Positions 22,709-37,124 of a stretch of DNA of 64,000 nt are shown piece by piece (the stretch's first letter is position 1; each line of letters begins with the position of its first letter). Below the pieces are notes generated by a model, which did not search any database, was not told where the DNA came from, and was given only the letters and a program-made list of their open reading frames with translations. Origin of the DNA: Verticillium longisporum (Eukaryota > Ascomycota > Sordariomycetes > Glomerellales > Plectosphaerellaceae). The translations under genes and the position numbers were made by a program. The stretch lies in contig JAETXT010000002.1 of assembly GCA_019188255.1 (NCBI GenBank), positions 6,503,011 to 6,567,010 on the forward strand, given 5' to 3'.

Positions 22709-24449
22709 ATGACGGTCATTAAATCATACCTTAGTTCCCCCGAGTTCATCTCTCACATAGGTGGTGTTCTTCTCGCCATCGCCAGTCTCTATGCCTGGAG
22801 CTTCTGGACACGAGAGGCATTCTATCCTGGGTTCCCGGTTTACGGCTTCTCCAAGAAAAACATATCCTTGTCGTCAGCAAAAGAAAAATACTTAACTGAC
22901 GGGAGAAGGATCCTACTAGAAGGGGCCAAGAAGGTGATCATAACAGACAGAGTGTACCAGTTTAAGACACTGATCAAATTCGCTAGTCGAACACATGCTT
23001 TCAGGTTGTCACTGCCAATGGGCCACGAATCATCTTCCCTAGCCGCTATGTAAATGAGTTGAGAAGCATCAAAAGCCTTTCTCTTAGCGAGATCTTTCGA
23101 AAGGTAATTGTGTCGCTCTACAAGTTGGCTTGCAGAACAAGAGAAATAACAATTGACAGGAGCTCTTTGCCGACTACCCCGGATTCGATCCTATTAGACT
23201 TGTGACAGAAACCGACGTTATTCCGACCACAGTTAGAACCAAGCTAACAAGCTTCCTTGGTATGTAGATCCAGTTGAGGAGCCCACTAAGAAACCTCGTA
23301 CGCACGATCATGCCTAATCGGCTAATATGACTAGTCCCTGTGTCTGGAGCACTACGAGATGAGTCTGCGTATGCAATCGAACGCCTGTTCGGAAGCTCTG
23401 ACCACTGGGTTTCGTTTGATATTCACACCCATGCCACTGGACTCGTGTCCCGCCTTTCTACCCGAGCATTCATGGGAGAAGTGCTCTGTCGGGATGACGA
23501 GTGGCTGACCATTGCAGCTGACTGGACTATGGTACTGATGGATGCGGCTAGAGCACTGCATATGTGGCCTGGCATCTTCAAGCCCATCGTACACTGGTTC
23601 CTTCCTGAATGCAGGCTGCTACGCAAGACGCGCAACAAGGCGACCATAGTTGTCGAGAGAGAGCTTACGCGACGCAGAGAGCGGGAACGCGCCAGCAATT
23701 CTAAGCCGTCGACGGTCAAGGTGGGAGATACACTCGGATGGATGCAGGAAGTTGCAGGTTCAGAGAACATTGATCTCGCCGGCGGACAGCTCGTGCTGAC
23801 CTTTGCATCAATCCATACAACATCGGACCTATTGACAAAGTGTCTTTACAACCTTAGTGCGCACCCGGAGTATCAAAACCTTCTTCGGAAGGAGATTATT
23901 ACTGTTCTGTCGGAGAAGGGCTGGGACAAGACATCTCTGTACCAGCTGAAGCTTCTCGACAGCTTCATGAAGGAGACACAGCGTTTAATGCCCACCTCAG
24001 TGCGCTTAATGAATCGTGTCGCACAACAAAAGGTCACCCTCAACGATGGAACCATAATCCCGAAGGGAGCTATCCTCAGCATTATCCAGGATAGGCTTTT
24101 CGACCCCGACGTCTATCCCGAGCCACAGAAGTTCGATGGATATCGCTTCCTGAAGCTGCGATCACAGCCAGGCCAGGAGGCCCACTGGCAGCTTGTCACG
24201 ACTAGTACAGACCATACGGGATTCGGCCACGGCATCCACGCCTGCCCAGGCCGGTTCTTTGCCGCAACAGAACTCAAGGTTGCGCTGTGTTTCCTTCTAC
24301 TACGCTACGACTGGCAGCAGGATTGTGACAGCGACACAGCCCCGACATTTCAGCATGGGTCCGAGATTATGGCAAATCCTGATTTCAAAATCTCATTCAG
24401 ACGCCGACAGGAAGAAGTTGACATCATGAACCTTGTCAAACACGTATAG
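22709..24449 (+). CDS. Cytochrome P450-A (ent-kaurene-oxidase-like group)
   Basis: Four exons: 22709-22933, 22987-23103, 23160-23259, 23335-24449, total 518 residues. An N-terminal membrane anchor (about residues 18-33) is followed by YPGFPVYG. The I-helix is LTFASIHTTSDLL, the ExxR motif is KETQR, and the haem loop is FGHGIHACPGRF with Cys near residue 450. All the essential residues are present, so it should be an active ER-bound monooxygenase. Exon sizes of 225, 117 and 100 nt are identical to those of P450-B, showing recent common origin. The group resembles fungal terpenoid P450s of the ent-kaurene-oxidase/CYP68-503 kind, which oxidise cyclised terpenes. It is divergent from the cyclase, so the natural substrate guess is the cyclase product; position of attack unknown. 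Confidence 0.9.
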
Positions 24450-26604
24450 AAAGGTGGATTTACGTGTCAAATTGTGGGCGTCGGTACTTAAGTCTACGTA
24501 CGGCAGAAGTTTAGAGCTGGGTTTGAGTTGCACGAGGTTGTTTTCTTTTTTTGGTGGAATGATTCTCCAAATGCATCTATTAGTGTGGCTTGGAAACCAG
24601 CAGTGCAAAAGTGGTAGCAGTGAATGTGTTTCGTCCTTTGACATCCACTCTGCAATTATTGCCTTCTATGGAAAACCGAAACCGTGGCACTATGTCTTGA
24701 ATGTTTCAACGTGATGCCTATGTGACAATTGGTGCTTGTCCATCTATGCTTGCGCATCCGCACTAAACGAAATCCGAAAACATTTCCATAGTTTGGCCAC
24801 ACATGATATGATTTCAGATATCAGGGCAGAACATTGCATGTAGACGATCAGCATGGTACATGGTGGTATATCGGTCAACAACGAATTATGGGCCAGGGGT
24901 CATTAACAAATTCAATCGACAGACCACAGCCAGCTCTTGCCGTGACAAACGGATGAAGAGCGCAATGGACGAGCTGTCTTGCAGCGCATGCACTTGTGTT
25001 TTTCTTGGCAGTCTTGCGATACTGACTAAACCACGGCTCTTTACTCTAATTCAATCCAATTGTTGACGCGAGACATAACTGCGATAGGATACCTCGGGAA
25101 AGAGAACCTCGTGCGTACTCCACGCCAGGGATCTCACAGGGATAAGATGCGAACCATAACAGTAACGAGACCGGAGACAAGATCGGAGCAAAGCTGAAAG
25201 ACAACAACAGGGATGGGATGTTCGACGTGGGTGATAAATGACGCAAAAAAAAACAAAGGGGGCATCGATTGTTCCGCCACAGACTGAGAGTCCTTTAGTT
25301 GCCCGTCCTCCACTCACTATCGTAGGCACCTTCATAGTACTACAATATCGTGTCATCAGTGTCTCACGTGAGGAACATTTGCAGCCTAATTCTGGCCACT
25401 GATACCACTTCCTACTCTCACATAAGTTGTCTCTCGGCTTCATCTTTTCGGCCTATAACCCGGTTCTGGATGGTTGAGTGCCCGCTGGCAATCGGTGTGT
25501 TCTCGAAGCCCCTACCCGCCCATCTTGAGCGAAACATGGATAATCACGGCGTGTGAATGTAAGCTGGCCGAGTAGCGGCCGATGTGCGACGTGAAATTTC
25601 TGACCGCTACATGGATAAGTCACTGTGTGTGAATGTAAGTTGGCCGAGTATTGGCCGATGTACGACGTGAAGTTTTTGACCGCTACATGGCGGGTTACGT
25701 AGAAACCCACTGCCGGACATTTGAACCGGTTGCCTGTCGAATCCCTGACGTGGAATATATTACGCAGGTGATGCCATGTTTCCTGACCCACTCCGAATCA
25801 GCTTAGTTTCTGATGTGCTGCCTTATATAACCGTGTCGAGTGGCTGGTCTGCGCCCTCTTCATGCCAGTCCGAGACACGGGTCAACCCGTGTATGTCTAG
25901 CCCATCAAAACATCACCGCAGGGGTAGCAGCCCCTGGTCCCGGCTGCAAGGACTCCACCCTTGGCTCTGTAGGTCGTCCAAGACTCTTCACGGCGTATCA
26001 GACACAGATGACATCCCAAAAAAAACAGACTATTGCGGCGCTGACTGAGAATCGCCTCGTTGTCTGATATTCCAGACCCAGACGATTTCTCACCGCTTTC
26101 CTGGCGCTAGAAACTGTCAGAGTACGTATGCAAATTGCGCAGCCACTGCAACGCTGCCATAAACTGACTGACAGCACACTCACAGGTTGACGTCTTCAGG
26201 TTTTACAAACCACGTAAGTTGATTCAACACTGAACACAGGGTTGCATCATGATCAGCGCTGAGTCTCACAGGTGCTGAATTGCTTGACACTTGGTGTTCT
26301 CCTCGACTTCCTGGCCATATCGTTGGCAACTATGACGCAGATCGTATAGCTGGACTGCAACACTGTAAGGAAAATCATCATGATATCATGTTTGTCAGTG
26401 GAAGACATCTCAATGTAACAGCCATGTCATGTGCTCCTCGATCGACGACTGCCTGGTTTATTGGAATGTATGGAAAAAAAAAATACAATCGTAGCTGAGC
26501 TATATCATATCTCAAAATACTATTCTCGGGATATCGACTTAGCGATAGGCCATCTTCGGGATCAAGAACTCAGAGGCAGCCGTAAGGTTATAATTAGAAT
26601 TAAT
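24450..26604. other. Intergenic region with a 75-bp tandem duplication
   Basis: No gene is supported here. ORFs up to 130 codons occur on both strands without domains. A tandem duplication lies at 25536-25686. The right end of the region is the 3' flank of the broken P450-B gene, whose stop codon is at 26605-26607. Confidence 0.5.
25536..25686. repeat. Tandem duplication, two copies of about 75 bp
   Basis: Copy 1 (25536-25610) and copy 2 (25611-25686) both begin ATGGATAA and end TTTGACCGCTAC or TCTGACCGCTAC. Most differences between them are C/T or G/A transitions, plus one indel near the start. Confidence 0.8.
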
Positions 26605-29316
26605 CTAAGTATCTGAGGGAGATAGGGTCAGGTCGAGAATCGACTTCAGATCCAGCTCAGTTAAACGCTCCTTATAATATATAGTAATTGCAGGATTTAA
26701 CATAGTTTCTAGTACTATACCCTAACTAAATAAGTTAAATATAGGTATCGGATTTAGTTATTTAGTCCGCCGAATTCGATAGATTTAGTTATTTAGTCCT
26801 ATTTATAAATATCTAATGTATTTAATTAATAATAAAGCTATTACGATAATTATTAGCCTACCTAAGACCTAGATTCTATAGTATTAAGAGGATTTACTAT
26901 TATCGAACCCTAATATAACCCTCCTAGCTAAATTACTCCTCGACGAAGCTAGTTATTAAGGTATTAAAGCTCTTTTAATATATCTAAAGCTATTCCTAAC
27001 CTCTATAATATTAGAATTAGCTTCGAGAGGCTAAATGCCCTCTTATAGTCTATTAATATTATAGATATTACGAAGATATTAAGGGCGAACTTATTAATAA
27101 TAGGATATACCTCTTAATAGCTTAATTATTAAATAATAGGGTCCTTAATAGTAGAGTCCTATAAGAGATTAAAGCTAAGATATTTATTAAGCTTAGAATT
27201 AAGTACTAGAACTCTCTAATACCTATTCTATACTTAATCGTCGAAGCTTATTAGGGGCATTATAGGCTAAAGGTCCTATAACTATTTAAAGCTACTTTAG
27301 CTATAATCTCTTTAAAGATTCGAGGAGGATATAGAAAGAGAATAATATTAATACTCTTATTATTAATAGAAGCCCTATTATATATAATAAAGCTATATAA
27401 ACTATTCTAGGCTTAATTATTATATTTAAAGCTATTAATATTTAAGGCTAGAATAGAGGATTATAGTAGCTATATAGAGAAAGGACTCCTTAAGCTTCGT
27501 ATAATATTAATTTAATTTCTATTATATATTAATAATAGATAGATAGAAATAATAATATAAATCTTTAATAAAGGCCTCGAAATATTATAATATATCTATA
27601 TATTTATTATAAATATATTCTAGAAGTACTTAATTAATCGGAAGCGATATAAATCGTTTATTTCGCTAATACTATATTCGCTTATAAATATTTAAAGAGG
27701 CCTACTTTTCCTATTATTAGCTATTATTATTCGGATTATTAAAAAACGCCTTCTACTCTTCTATCCTCTCTAGGATATATTCTATTCTAATAAGAACCTC
27801 TTAGAGGGCATTATAATTCCTATCTTTATTCTATCCTTATATTTATATTATTTATCGATAGAGGGGTTTAAGGGTAATATAAAGCTCTATTAAAAGGTAT
27901 TAATCTTTAAAGAAGAAGTAATCTTTAATAGGAACTTATTTATAGGGGTCGACTTTATATATATTTCTAATTAAGAAGTTTTAAATATCGCCTTTCTTCT
28001 TTAAAGCTTAATTAAATATTAAATATATTAAATTCTATTAAATCTTATTATTTAATAATAATTAAAGCTCTATTATTATTTATTAATAGAAGAAGAACTT
28101 TTAATTTTAAGCTTCCTCTATTATAATATATTAGAAATAAGTTACTTATTCTATTATAAAGAGGATTTTATTTAAGTTATCTAATAATATTATAAAGCTT
28201 TCCTATTAAGCCTTTCTTCTATTAGAGGTATAAGATATTATTAAGACTATTACTATCTTCGAGAGATTAAGACTCCTATTTAAACGTTTTACTATCTTTA
28301 TTATAGAAGAATATATAATTAATAAAATTAAATATATACTTATAATATTATAATTAATATTTAATAATATCTTCTTTATATAGTTTAGGATAAAGAATAT
28401 ATAAAAGCTCGTAAATATAAATATTATTTATTAAAGTATTATTAGAGATTAGAATATTAATAAAATTAACGAGATCCTAATTCCTAATAATATTTATAAT
28501 AATATTAGCTATAAAAGTATTTATATAAATACTTAGTTATTTATAAAATACTAGGAGATATTATTATTATTACCTTTAGCTATTAATATAATATATAGAT
28601 ATTATAAATATCCTAAAGTAATTTAGAGAAGTCTAATAATCGTAAAAGAGATAAATATCTATTAAAGAAGCTTAAAATTCCGCCTATATCTACTTCTTCT
28701 TCTATATAAAGATTTAATTAAGTCTTATATATAAACTCCTTTAATTCTAAAGGAGGTTATTATATATATTCGGATTTAGATTTAATAATAAATAATATAG
28801 GAATAGGTTATTAAAAACGTTAAATAGCTAATTTATATTAATAATAAAGCTAAAAGCAAGCTCTTCTAGCCCTTCTATTTAAGCCCTTAATAGAGTAATA
28901 GGATATTATAGATAAAATAAAAGAGAAATATCTAAAGAACTCTAAGAGATATCCTCTATTAAAGATCCCTTAAATATCCTATATCTCTTCCTTAGATAGA
29001 GGCTCGAAGAAGTCGTTATAGAGGCTTTAAATAATATTAAATCCTATCTCTTATTATAGAGATTATAGATCTAGAAGCTCTCGCTAAGGGTATTCCTTTT
29101 ATTAAGGAGCTCCGCTACGAAGATCCTATAATCCTTAATCTAGCTTATATAGCTTCTAGAGCCCTTCTTTATAATAAGAATATTAAAGGTAAAATAGTAG
29201 CTATACTAAATAGCTATAAAGAGGTTAGGATTAGAGTAATTTAATTCGGAGAGCTAAATATAAATAGAGGTAAAGGGGCGGGTTCTAAAGATAATAAGAA
29301 ATATATTAACGATAAT

Positions 29317-29604
29317 TGTTGAGAGGGCTTCACTGCTTATATGAACCCCGTTTCATTGCTTTGGCTGTGCCTGAGAGCTCTAAATAGGTAGGGTAGGTGA
29401 TATAAGTCTTGTAATGTAGTTGATGATTCTATCTCTCTAAATCACCGCTACCTACGTAAATCAGATATACCTATCTGATTTACCAATTACGTAAGCTGTG
29501 AATTACGTGCTCCTAAGAGCTGTGAATCCCAGCCCCGGTGATTACTATATCAGTGAATCCCATACGGTGATCACTGACCTAGGTAATCCCCTAATATTAG
29601 TTTA
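29317..29604 (-). repeat. 3' LTR of the copia element
   Basis: 288 bp, beginning TGTTGAGAGGG; the final base pairs are RIP-altered (TTTA for TTCA). It is identical in length to the partner LTR. Confidence 0.9.
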
Positions 29605-31019
29605 ATACCGGCTATCTTTTCTTTATAGATAGGATTGCCTAAGGGACTAATATCGGGCTCTATTACCTATATTAATAGCTACTCTAATGCGCTTATAATC
29701 CTCTAGTCTCTAGCGCGTTGGATCTACTATCTTAATCTATAAAATAAATAAATAAATAAGTGAATAAGTAATAATAGGAGAATAATAGATAGAATAAGGA
29801 AAAATACGGCTTAATATTACTATTCCCGTAGGCGCTAAATCCCTAGTCCCTAGCGCTATAGATTAATTAAACTAGCCGCTAAATAGCTCTCTAAGGAAAC
29901 GAATTAAGTTATAGTTAAATAATAGGAATAGGCTTTTAAACCCTTTAATAAAGGAAATAAATAGCAATTAAATAGCGTAATAGCTAATTAAATAGCACTC
30001 TTATAATAGCTAGATATAGGCTCCTAAAGTCTCTAAATCGCTAATATACTAATAGAGGGTAGAAGAATAATTATTATTGCCCCTTTTATTAGCTTTCTCG
30101 ATAGGAATAATAAAATTAAACCGCTTTCGGTAGGAATAATAGAGTTAAACCGCTTAAATAGGATTAATAGATCCTATTAAGCTAGTTTAGTAAATACTAT
30201 ACTCTATAGATCTATATATCTAGTTAATAAGTTATAGTAACTTTATTCCTTTTACCTTCCCTCTTCCCTATAATAATTCTTTATTCTTAAGATTAACTAG
30301 CTTAATCTACTATTTTAGAGCTCCTACGATTACTAAATTCCTATTTTTATTACTCTCTCTCTCTCTCTTTTTCTCTTATCCCGGCCTCGATAATGCTGCC
30401 TAAGTATAAAGCCCCTACGCCTATTACCCCTCCCGCTAAGAGAGTAGCGAAGCGTAAGAACCCGGTCGGTACTAATCGTAGGAGCTACTAATCCGGGATA
30501 TAGCGCACATACGTAGTAATATTCGTAAGGTCCCCTGCTTAGGGTGCTTAAAGTCTTATCTTACTAGTAAGTAAACTGAAATTAGCGTTAATAGCGTATA
30601 CTACGATTTAGAGCCTAAGGGTTCCTATTACTATAAGTATACCTCTGGGCATTCTTGTAAATTAATATAAGCTTCCGCGATCTCTATTTTCCGGTATCTA
30701 TAGCTCTAACGATTATTATCTATAGTCCGGTCGGGGCGTTTAAGCCCATTATAAAGTTTTTAGCTGCCCGGGATAAGAATAATAAGCTAGTAAGCTCTCT
30801 TCTCTATTATTTCCTTAATTATCTAATTATACGATTAATTAATAGGGGATATAGGATATAGAGAAGTAGCGTATTATCGTAAAGGGTATATTAATAATCG
30901 CTAAGGAGGAGGAGGCGAAGGGGGGTAACGACCCTAATAAGGACCTCGATAGTCTTTATAATGCTAACTATAAGGCGGCTAGGCGGGCCGTAGCTCTACG
31001 GCTCTTTAATTGCCTCTAG

Positions 31020-34000
31020 TAGGACTCGCTAGAGCAATTAAACTCGGATTCTTCGGATTCCGAGGCCTAGTCCGCTTTATAGAGCGGTTACTTTACTATT
31101 TTACTAATTGCGGGGTCGTCGTTTTTGCTTCTAGGGTGCTCGTTTTTAGGCTTTACTATATTTTTGCTAATATTAATTGCCTTTGCCCCCTAATTATTCT
31201 TTTTTTAACGTTTAATTTATCCTTTAATCCTAATTATAACTTCGTTAGAGCTTACTAGCGCTTCTAGTACTTAGTTTAGCGCTCCCTTAGTTATTAAATC
31301 TATAGGGTTATCGCCTCTAGCAATTTAACGAATTTCGTCGATTTTATATTCTTCGTAGCTTTACTATAACGCTATAAGATCTATTATTAGGCGTTTCTCT
31401 ACTATCGCGCTTAATTAAACTAGGTATTAGTAGAGCGAGTAGCTATTAGTATAGATAACTATCTATAGGAGCGGTAATTCTAAGCGTTTATAGATCTCTT
31501 AGAGCGTCTATTTAAGGATATAAGCTACGTCGAAGCCGCTAACTATCCTATAGATCTCGCTAGCTAGAACTAAATACGTAACCCGTTTATATTTAATAGA
31601 TTACTAATAGAGGATATTGCTATATACTATAAAGGCGTTCTCCTAATTATAGGAACGTTCGTTACTAAGGAGGATAACGAATCCGATCTATAAACTTAGG
31701 TCCTTATTATTAGCGAAGGAGCTATTAATAAATACGTAAAGTTAGGCCGTTAAGAGATCTAAGCGTATATAATTTAGGCTACGGCCTACGTTAGCGATCT
31801 ACTATTATATGCGTTTATTAAGCTATTTAAAGTCGTCCTCCTATAGGTTCTTAGCTTAGGCTATAATAGAGAAATCGAAGGCTACTTCTAGTTAATAGGT
31901 TGAAGTAATATAGGTATTGCGAGCTCTCTAAGCGATATATTCCTGCTCTAAGCTCGTTATCCCTAGGGTTACTAGCTCTAGGCGATTACCTTAACCTTTC
32001 TATTAAATCGTAAGATCTTTAATTCTAACTTTAATAATATAGCCGTTAAAGATGCTATTAGATCTTATATTAAGGATGGAAGTAGGCTTTGCCCGGAAGC
32101 TAGCGCTTTCGAGCTCTATTTATTCCTTTTATATAAACGTAGGCTCTCCGAGGTTGAGGGTATTATTAGTTTGTATTCCGATTAGTCTAAAGCTCTCTCT
32201 AGCTCTAGTTAGAAGTAAATATAGATCGTAGCCCGTTAGAATAGCGTTTAGGCGCTCTCTATAGTAGCGCTAATAGGTTATAAACTAATAGAGACTTAAC
32301 TTTGCGATGCTATAGAGCGGCTTTATAATATAGAAGACGATTCCGTTAGGGTATCTATATTATAGCTCCTTAGGAATGCGTAGGAGAACGTTACGTAATA
32401 GATCTATAGCGCTCTAGGTATAGGCTTAATTGATATTATAGAGCATTAACTAGTAGCTACGTTGCTATAGCGTTAGGGTAATCGCTAGGATTAGTCGTTA
32501 GCTATAGCGTATAATCGTAGGCGACTGCGTTAGTAGGGTTATCTTCTCCTAGTTACTATATCCCTGAACTACTAGTCTTAACTTCTTATATAGGGCTTAA
32601 GGGAGGCCTTTTATTTCTCTTATAAGCTAGCATTTAAAGATCTTAGTACTAGGAAATGCGGATCTCCTAATCGGTACGATTACTCTAGCTACTAGGAGTA
32701 AGTCGATTTCCTCCTAGTTAGACTATTTAAATGGCTTCCTAGGGGTCGTTATTCTACCTTTATTACGTAATTGAATAGCTAGATCGTACCCCTACTATTC
32801 CCTTTTAATAATGAATTAGCGCTCGATCTATAAAGTCCTAGTCGTACTGCTCTTACGATCCGTAAAAGCCGCTTATAATAGATTTATAGCGTTTATTAAC
32901 TTCCTAGGTCTCCTATATTATCGTAGTAGAATTGGCTCTAGGTATTTAAATAGTTCTAGGGTCTCTAGAGTTCGAATTACTATTATCTCCCTAGCCTATT
33001 AATCCGGCGATCTATTATATAGCTTAATGTATATTCCTCTAAACTCTATTAGGCTATTAACTATTTCGACTATAACCGCTATATTAGAAACTAATATAAC
33101 CTTATAGGGACCGGTCTATTTCTCCTACTCTCGGAATATAAGAACGTCGCTTCCTAGCTCTAGCGATCTTAGTAGTAATTACTTAATATCTAGTCCATTA
33201 CGGGTATTAAGAGCATTATTAACCTTCCGCTTAGCGATTATTCGCTAAAGCTCCGCTATCGCCTTATTAACTGCTTCGGCGTACTACGCTTAGGTCGTAG
33301 TAGGCGCTAAGTTAGCGGTGATCCTAGATATCGCCCCGAATACGAGCAGTATAGGTACTAATCCGTTAGGCCTAGCGGTATCGTTTACCGCTTTTATAGC
33401 TCCTTAAAGTAGCGATTCTAGGCTTATATTGCGAGACTCTGCCTTTAAGATCTCGTACGCTCTACGTATCGGCTTATAATAGCTCTTAACCTTACCGATT
33501 AACTAATAGGCCTCTATAGGGATTTAATAGTAAGTTATGCCTAGGAGGCGTACCTTTGCCCTAAACTCTGCGGAGGCAAAGTTCGTTCTAGCGTTAATAG
33601 TTACGACGTTTAGAGGCCTAAGGTATATATCTAATTAGTACCTCTTAAGAGCTTCCTACGTTATACGAGCTATGAAATTAGGAATGAAAGTTACGGACTA
33701 GAATCCTATATTCGCATCGATTATATAAAGAACGGGCTTTCTATCTAAGTATATAATATCGACTAAAATCTCGTAATTGAAGTCGATATTTAACCTTAGG
33801 GTAAACTTAAAGTATTACGGAGACTTCCTTTTAATCTAATAATAGTAGTAGAAGCGGTTTATTAGCTCTAGAGCGTCCCGATTTACGTCCTAGTCTACTC
33901 TCTAGAGTAGGTTCTATAGCTTCTCTATAGATAGGTAACCGAACTGCTTATAAATGCATCGGAGCTCTACTTCTATTAGAAATGCTACTCTATTACTCTC

Positions 34001-34250
34001 TATCCCTATTATATATATAATCCTAGAGCTAGTATAGGTCTTCGTATCTAGGAAGAACTATAGGTAGCCCTATTTACGAAAAATGGGCGTATGCTCCTAG
34101 ATCTCCCTAATACGCTTTACTAGCTCGTTATACGTATTATCTAAGTAGATTCCGAGATCGTCTATATCCTTAATATAAAGTAGGAATAGGGTATCCGTTA
34201 GGACGATATAGAACGTAATTCTCCTAATTAGCATTAGAATAGTAATCTCC
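31020..34250 (-). pseudogene. Copia pol remnant: integrase, RT, RNase H
   Basis: With TAA/TAG read as former Gln/Trp codons, one frame per domain is nearly continuous. At about 34.2-33.1 kb it shows GAG-pre-integrase and integrase features (an IDANIGFQSVTFI segment and a PNGLVPTLLVFGA segment). At about 32.6-31.8 kb the copia-type reverse transcriptase is seen (RLVVQGYSN, TLLTQSPTIIR, then IGIQTNNTL where QTDDT is usual, a G-to-A change). At about 31.5-31.0 kb RNase H is seen (EKRLIIDLIAL, GDNPIDLITKGAL). Stops fall where Gln or Trp is expected, the textbook outcome of RIP. Completely inactive. Confidence 0.85.
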
Positions 34251-36566
34251 TCTATCGTGGAAATGGGATTTCCTACTCCGAATCTTACTCTAGCCCCTAT
34301 TCCCTACTTATTAACTATTAGGCTTAGTATTAGGGCTATTAGGGCCCTTATTTATAAAGCTCCTACTATAGAAACTGATACTATACCTATATTAGGGATA
34401 ATACTATACTACGTAGAAGTACTATTAATCTAATACTAGGTAAAGAGCTACTCTATTAGAGCTATTATTTTAGCCTTCGGACTACTCCCCCTAATTCTAT
34501 ATTAGAACGACTCATTTACTAGGAAGTATATAATATAGGTATTTATTAGTTCGCTCTCGGGATTAGACTTAAAGGCATCGTCTATTCCTAGCTTATTAGA
34601 AGTAGGATTATCTAATTCCGAGCTCTTAATAGGTTCTATTACTATTAAAAATTAACGGTATCCCTTCCGCTAATCCCTATACGCTTCCTATATACGTTTC
34701 TATTACTCTTTCGAACGTTATTACTCTTTAGGAGAGTGCTTCGTCGATCTATAGTCTAGTTTAGAGTATATTTAGTATTTATAAATTCTAGATAATTAAC
34801 GATTATTAGTTCTACGTACTAATTACTCTCTACGATCTCCCCTTCTACTAGCTTAGCGATATCCGCTCCTATAACGTCTATCGGTATAGAAGTGCCTAGG
34901 CGTTCTAGTATTCTCCTCTACCTTTAATATACTCTTAAGCTATATAGATAGTATATTAAAAGATCGCTCTAGCCTTGCTAGTACAATCTTTAGCTCTAGG
35001 ACGCCTTAAACCGCCCTTAGAGTATTTATATAGAGATAAGTCTCTTCCTTGAATATAGGGCTAAGTACTCTCTAGTACCGTTAAAGCCTATCTAGAAGGA
35101 TTTAGAGAACTTCTATTTATAGCTTTCCTATATTATTAGTTTCTATTACTATAGAGTAGAACGTTATCGAGCTCTAGTCTATATAATATTATACTCTATT
35201 AATCTCTAAATCGAATTATTATTTAATCGTTAAATATATTTAATAGAGTCCTATGCTCCGGTTTATATACTCTAGGAAGAAAGTTTATACGCGCCCTAAA
35301 AGTATATTCGGGAAGAGCGTATAGAGCTACGTATAGCGGATTTATAGTAATTCGTAAACGTCTATAAAGATATATATTTTATCGTTAAGGATATCGTATA
35401 TCTCCTTAGAGTAATTACTCTCCTTATTCTAGAGCGATGCGAATTGCTTAATTATAGCTCTATTAATTAGTGAATTTACCGATTCGTATAGCGGTAGAGT
35501 ATAGTACTAAGCTAGTAGGTTCTAGGTAATATTTAGGGGTAGGGTCTTATTTCTTCGCGATTAAGGCGTAATCTCTCGTTAGCTAGATTGCCTACTCCAT
35601 TAATTAGATAACCCTAGAACTAGGGGCTATCGGGGATCTATCCTCCCCATTCATAGTTTTTAGATTTAGGATAGCTAGGCGTTCCCTATAGGTTATTGCT
35701 CGTCGTCCTATTAGTCTCGCTATTCCTCTACTCTTTAGAGTACTAAATCCTAATCGGTAGTAATCGACTCCGTTATATTGGGCATCTCTTCCTATAAAAG
35801 CATTAGGACTAGTCTCTTCGACGTCTTAGCGTTTACTACTCCTAGAAGAGGGATCCTACGCTCTATTAGATATACCTTTAGCGCTCGAATGATCGTTATA
35901 TTATAGGAGTTAAAGTCCTCTTCGGTCTAGCCCTAGAAGTCTTCGATAAACGCCTCTAGGAGGTGAACTCCCTTTATAGTCCCGTATATACTTATTACTT
36001 TAAGGATCCAGGCGCTCTTAAGATCTATGGATGCTGAATCTAGTAATCTAGGGAACCGTGATTCTGCTCTATGAACGATGAAGTTAATATCGAGACCCTT
36101 CTTAACCTTCTACGTTAAGCGTAATATACCGAGTTCTTCTAGAATACCGTCGAACTCCTATTATATCTTTTTAGCGCTCTCTAGCTCTATTACGGAGCTA
36201 TTGCCGTAATCCGAGGAGCTTATTATCGCTGATTTTATTAAAGCTCTATTATAGCTAATTAACTATTCCGTAGAGCTTCGTTTATCGGGTTTAGTAGCTA
36301 GTAATATAGCCTAGGTAGTGATCTTAGGCGTAGGAGTCCTAAGGTACTCGAAGTAGACGGTGCTCCTATAGATTACGTAATAGGGGATTTCCCTACTACT
36401 AAGCTCTTATAAGAGTCCTAAAGTACTTAAAGTAAACGGTGCTCTTACGATTATTTATAAAGTATAACCGATGAGCTTACGTATAGCGAATTTGCTATCT
36501 GTGGGATCGATCCTGACTTCTCTAGCTCTAGCTGTTCTATGTTACGTTGAACGTAATACTGATTAG

Positions 36567-36854
36567 TGTTAAGAGGGCTTTATTGCTTATATGAACCCCG
36601 TTTTATTGCTTTGGCTGTGCCTGAGAGCTCTGAATAGGTAGGGTAGGTAATATAAGTCTTATAATGTAGTTGATGATTCTATCTCTCTAAATCACCGCTA
36701 CCTACGTGAATCAGATATACCTATCTGATTCACCGATTACGTAAGCTGTGAATTACGTGCTCCTGAGAGCTGTGAATCCTAGCCCCGGTGATCACTATAT
36801 CGGTGAATCCCATATAGTGATCACCGACCTAGGTAATCCCTTAATATTGGTTCA
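36567..36854 (-). repeat. 5' LTR of the copia element
   Basis: 288 bp with intact TGTT...TTCA ends, paired with 29317-29604. Confidence 0.9.
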
Positions 36855-37054
36855 ATAATAATAATAATATAGGAATAGCCCTAAGGGCGTAAGAGCTATT
36901 ATAGCGATATTATAAATAGGCTATATTAGTAGAATTACTATATTAATAGAATTATAACTTTAGGGGAATTACCCTAGGTTCTAATATTCTATATATATAA
37001 ATATAAATATATTAGATAATATAAATAGAGTCTTTTTTATAGATATTAATAGAA

Positions 37055-37124
37055 GCTAATAGCCTAATTAATTAAGATCTCTAATACTTTATTAGAGGCT
37101 ATAGGTTCGAATCCTATTATTAGT
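37055..37124 (+). other. tRNA-like sequence in hAT copy 2
   Basis: Same module as at 18152-18221: acceptor-like pairing, B box GGTTCGAATCC intact, followed by the ATTAATA hairpin and a T5 run (about 37170). Several A/T substitutions are RIP-type. Confidence 0.45.

Larger units (their letters stand above)
29317..36854 (-). mobile_element. Ty1/copia LTR retrotransposon, RIP-degraded
   Basis: The LTRs are 29317-29604 and 36567-36854 (288 bp each, TGTT...TTCA), with the 5-bp duplication ATAAT at 29312-29316 and 36855-36859 inside hAT copy 2. Differences between the LTRs are almost all C/T or G/A. Coding sense is minus, so the 5' LTR is the right-hand one. The domain order integrase, then reverse transcriptase, then RNase H identifies Ty1/copia. 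About 2 kb upstream of the integrase (34.3-36.5 kb) should be gag and protease, but is too eroded to read. Confidence 0.9.

Noticed and set aside
31010..31258. 82-codon plus-strand ORF in the copia element
   Set aside because: Chance ORF opposite the RNase H remnant on the minus strand.
29317..36854. CRISPR-like or satellite explanation for the AT-rich blocks
   Set aside because: Structure is fully explained by hAT and copia elements with LTRs, target duplications and RIP.
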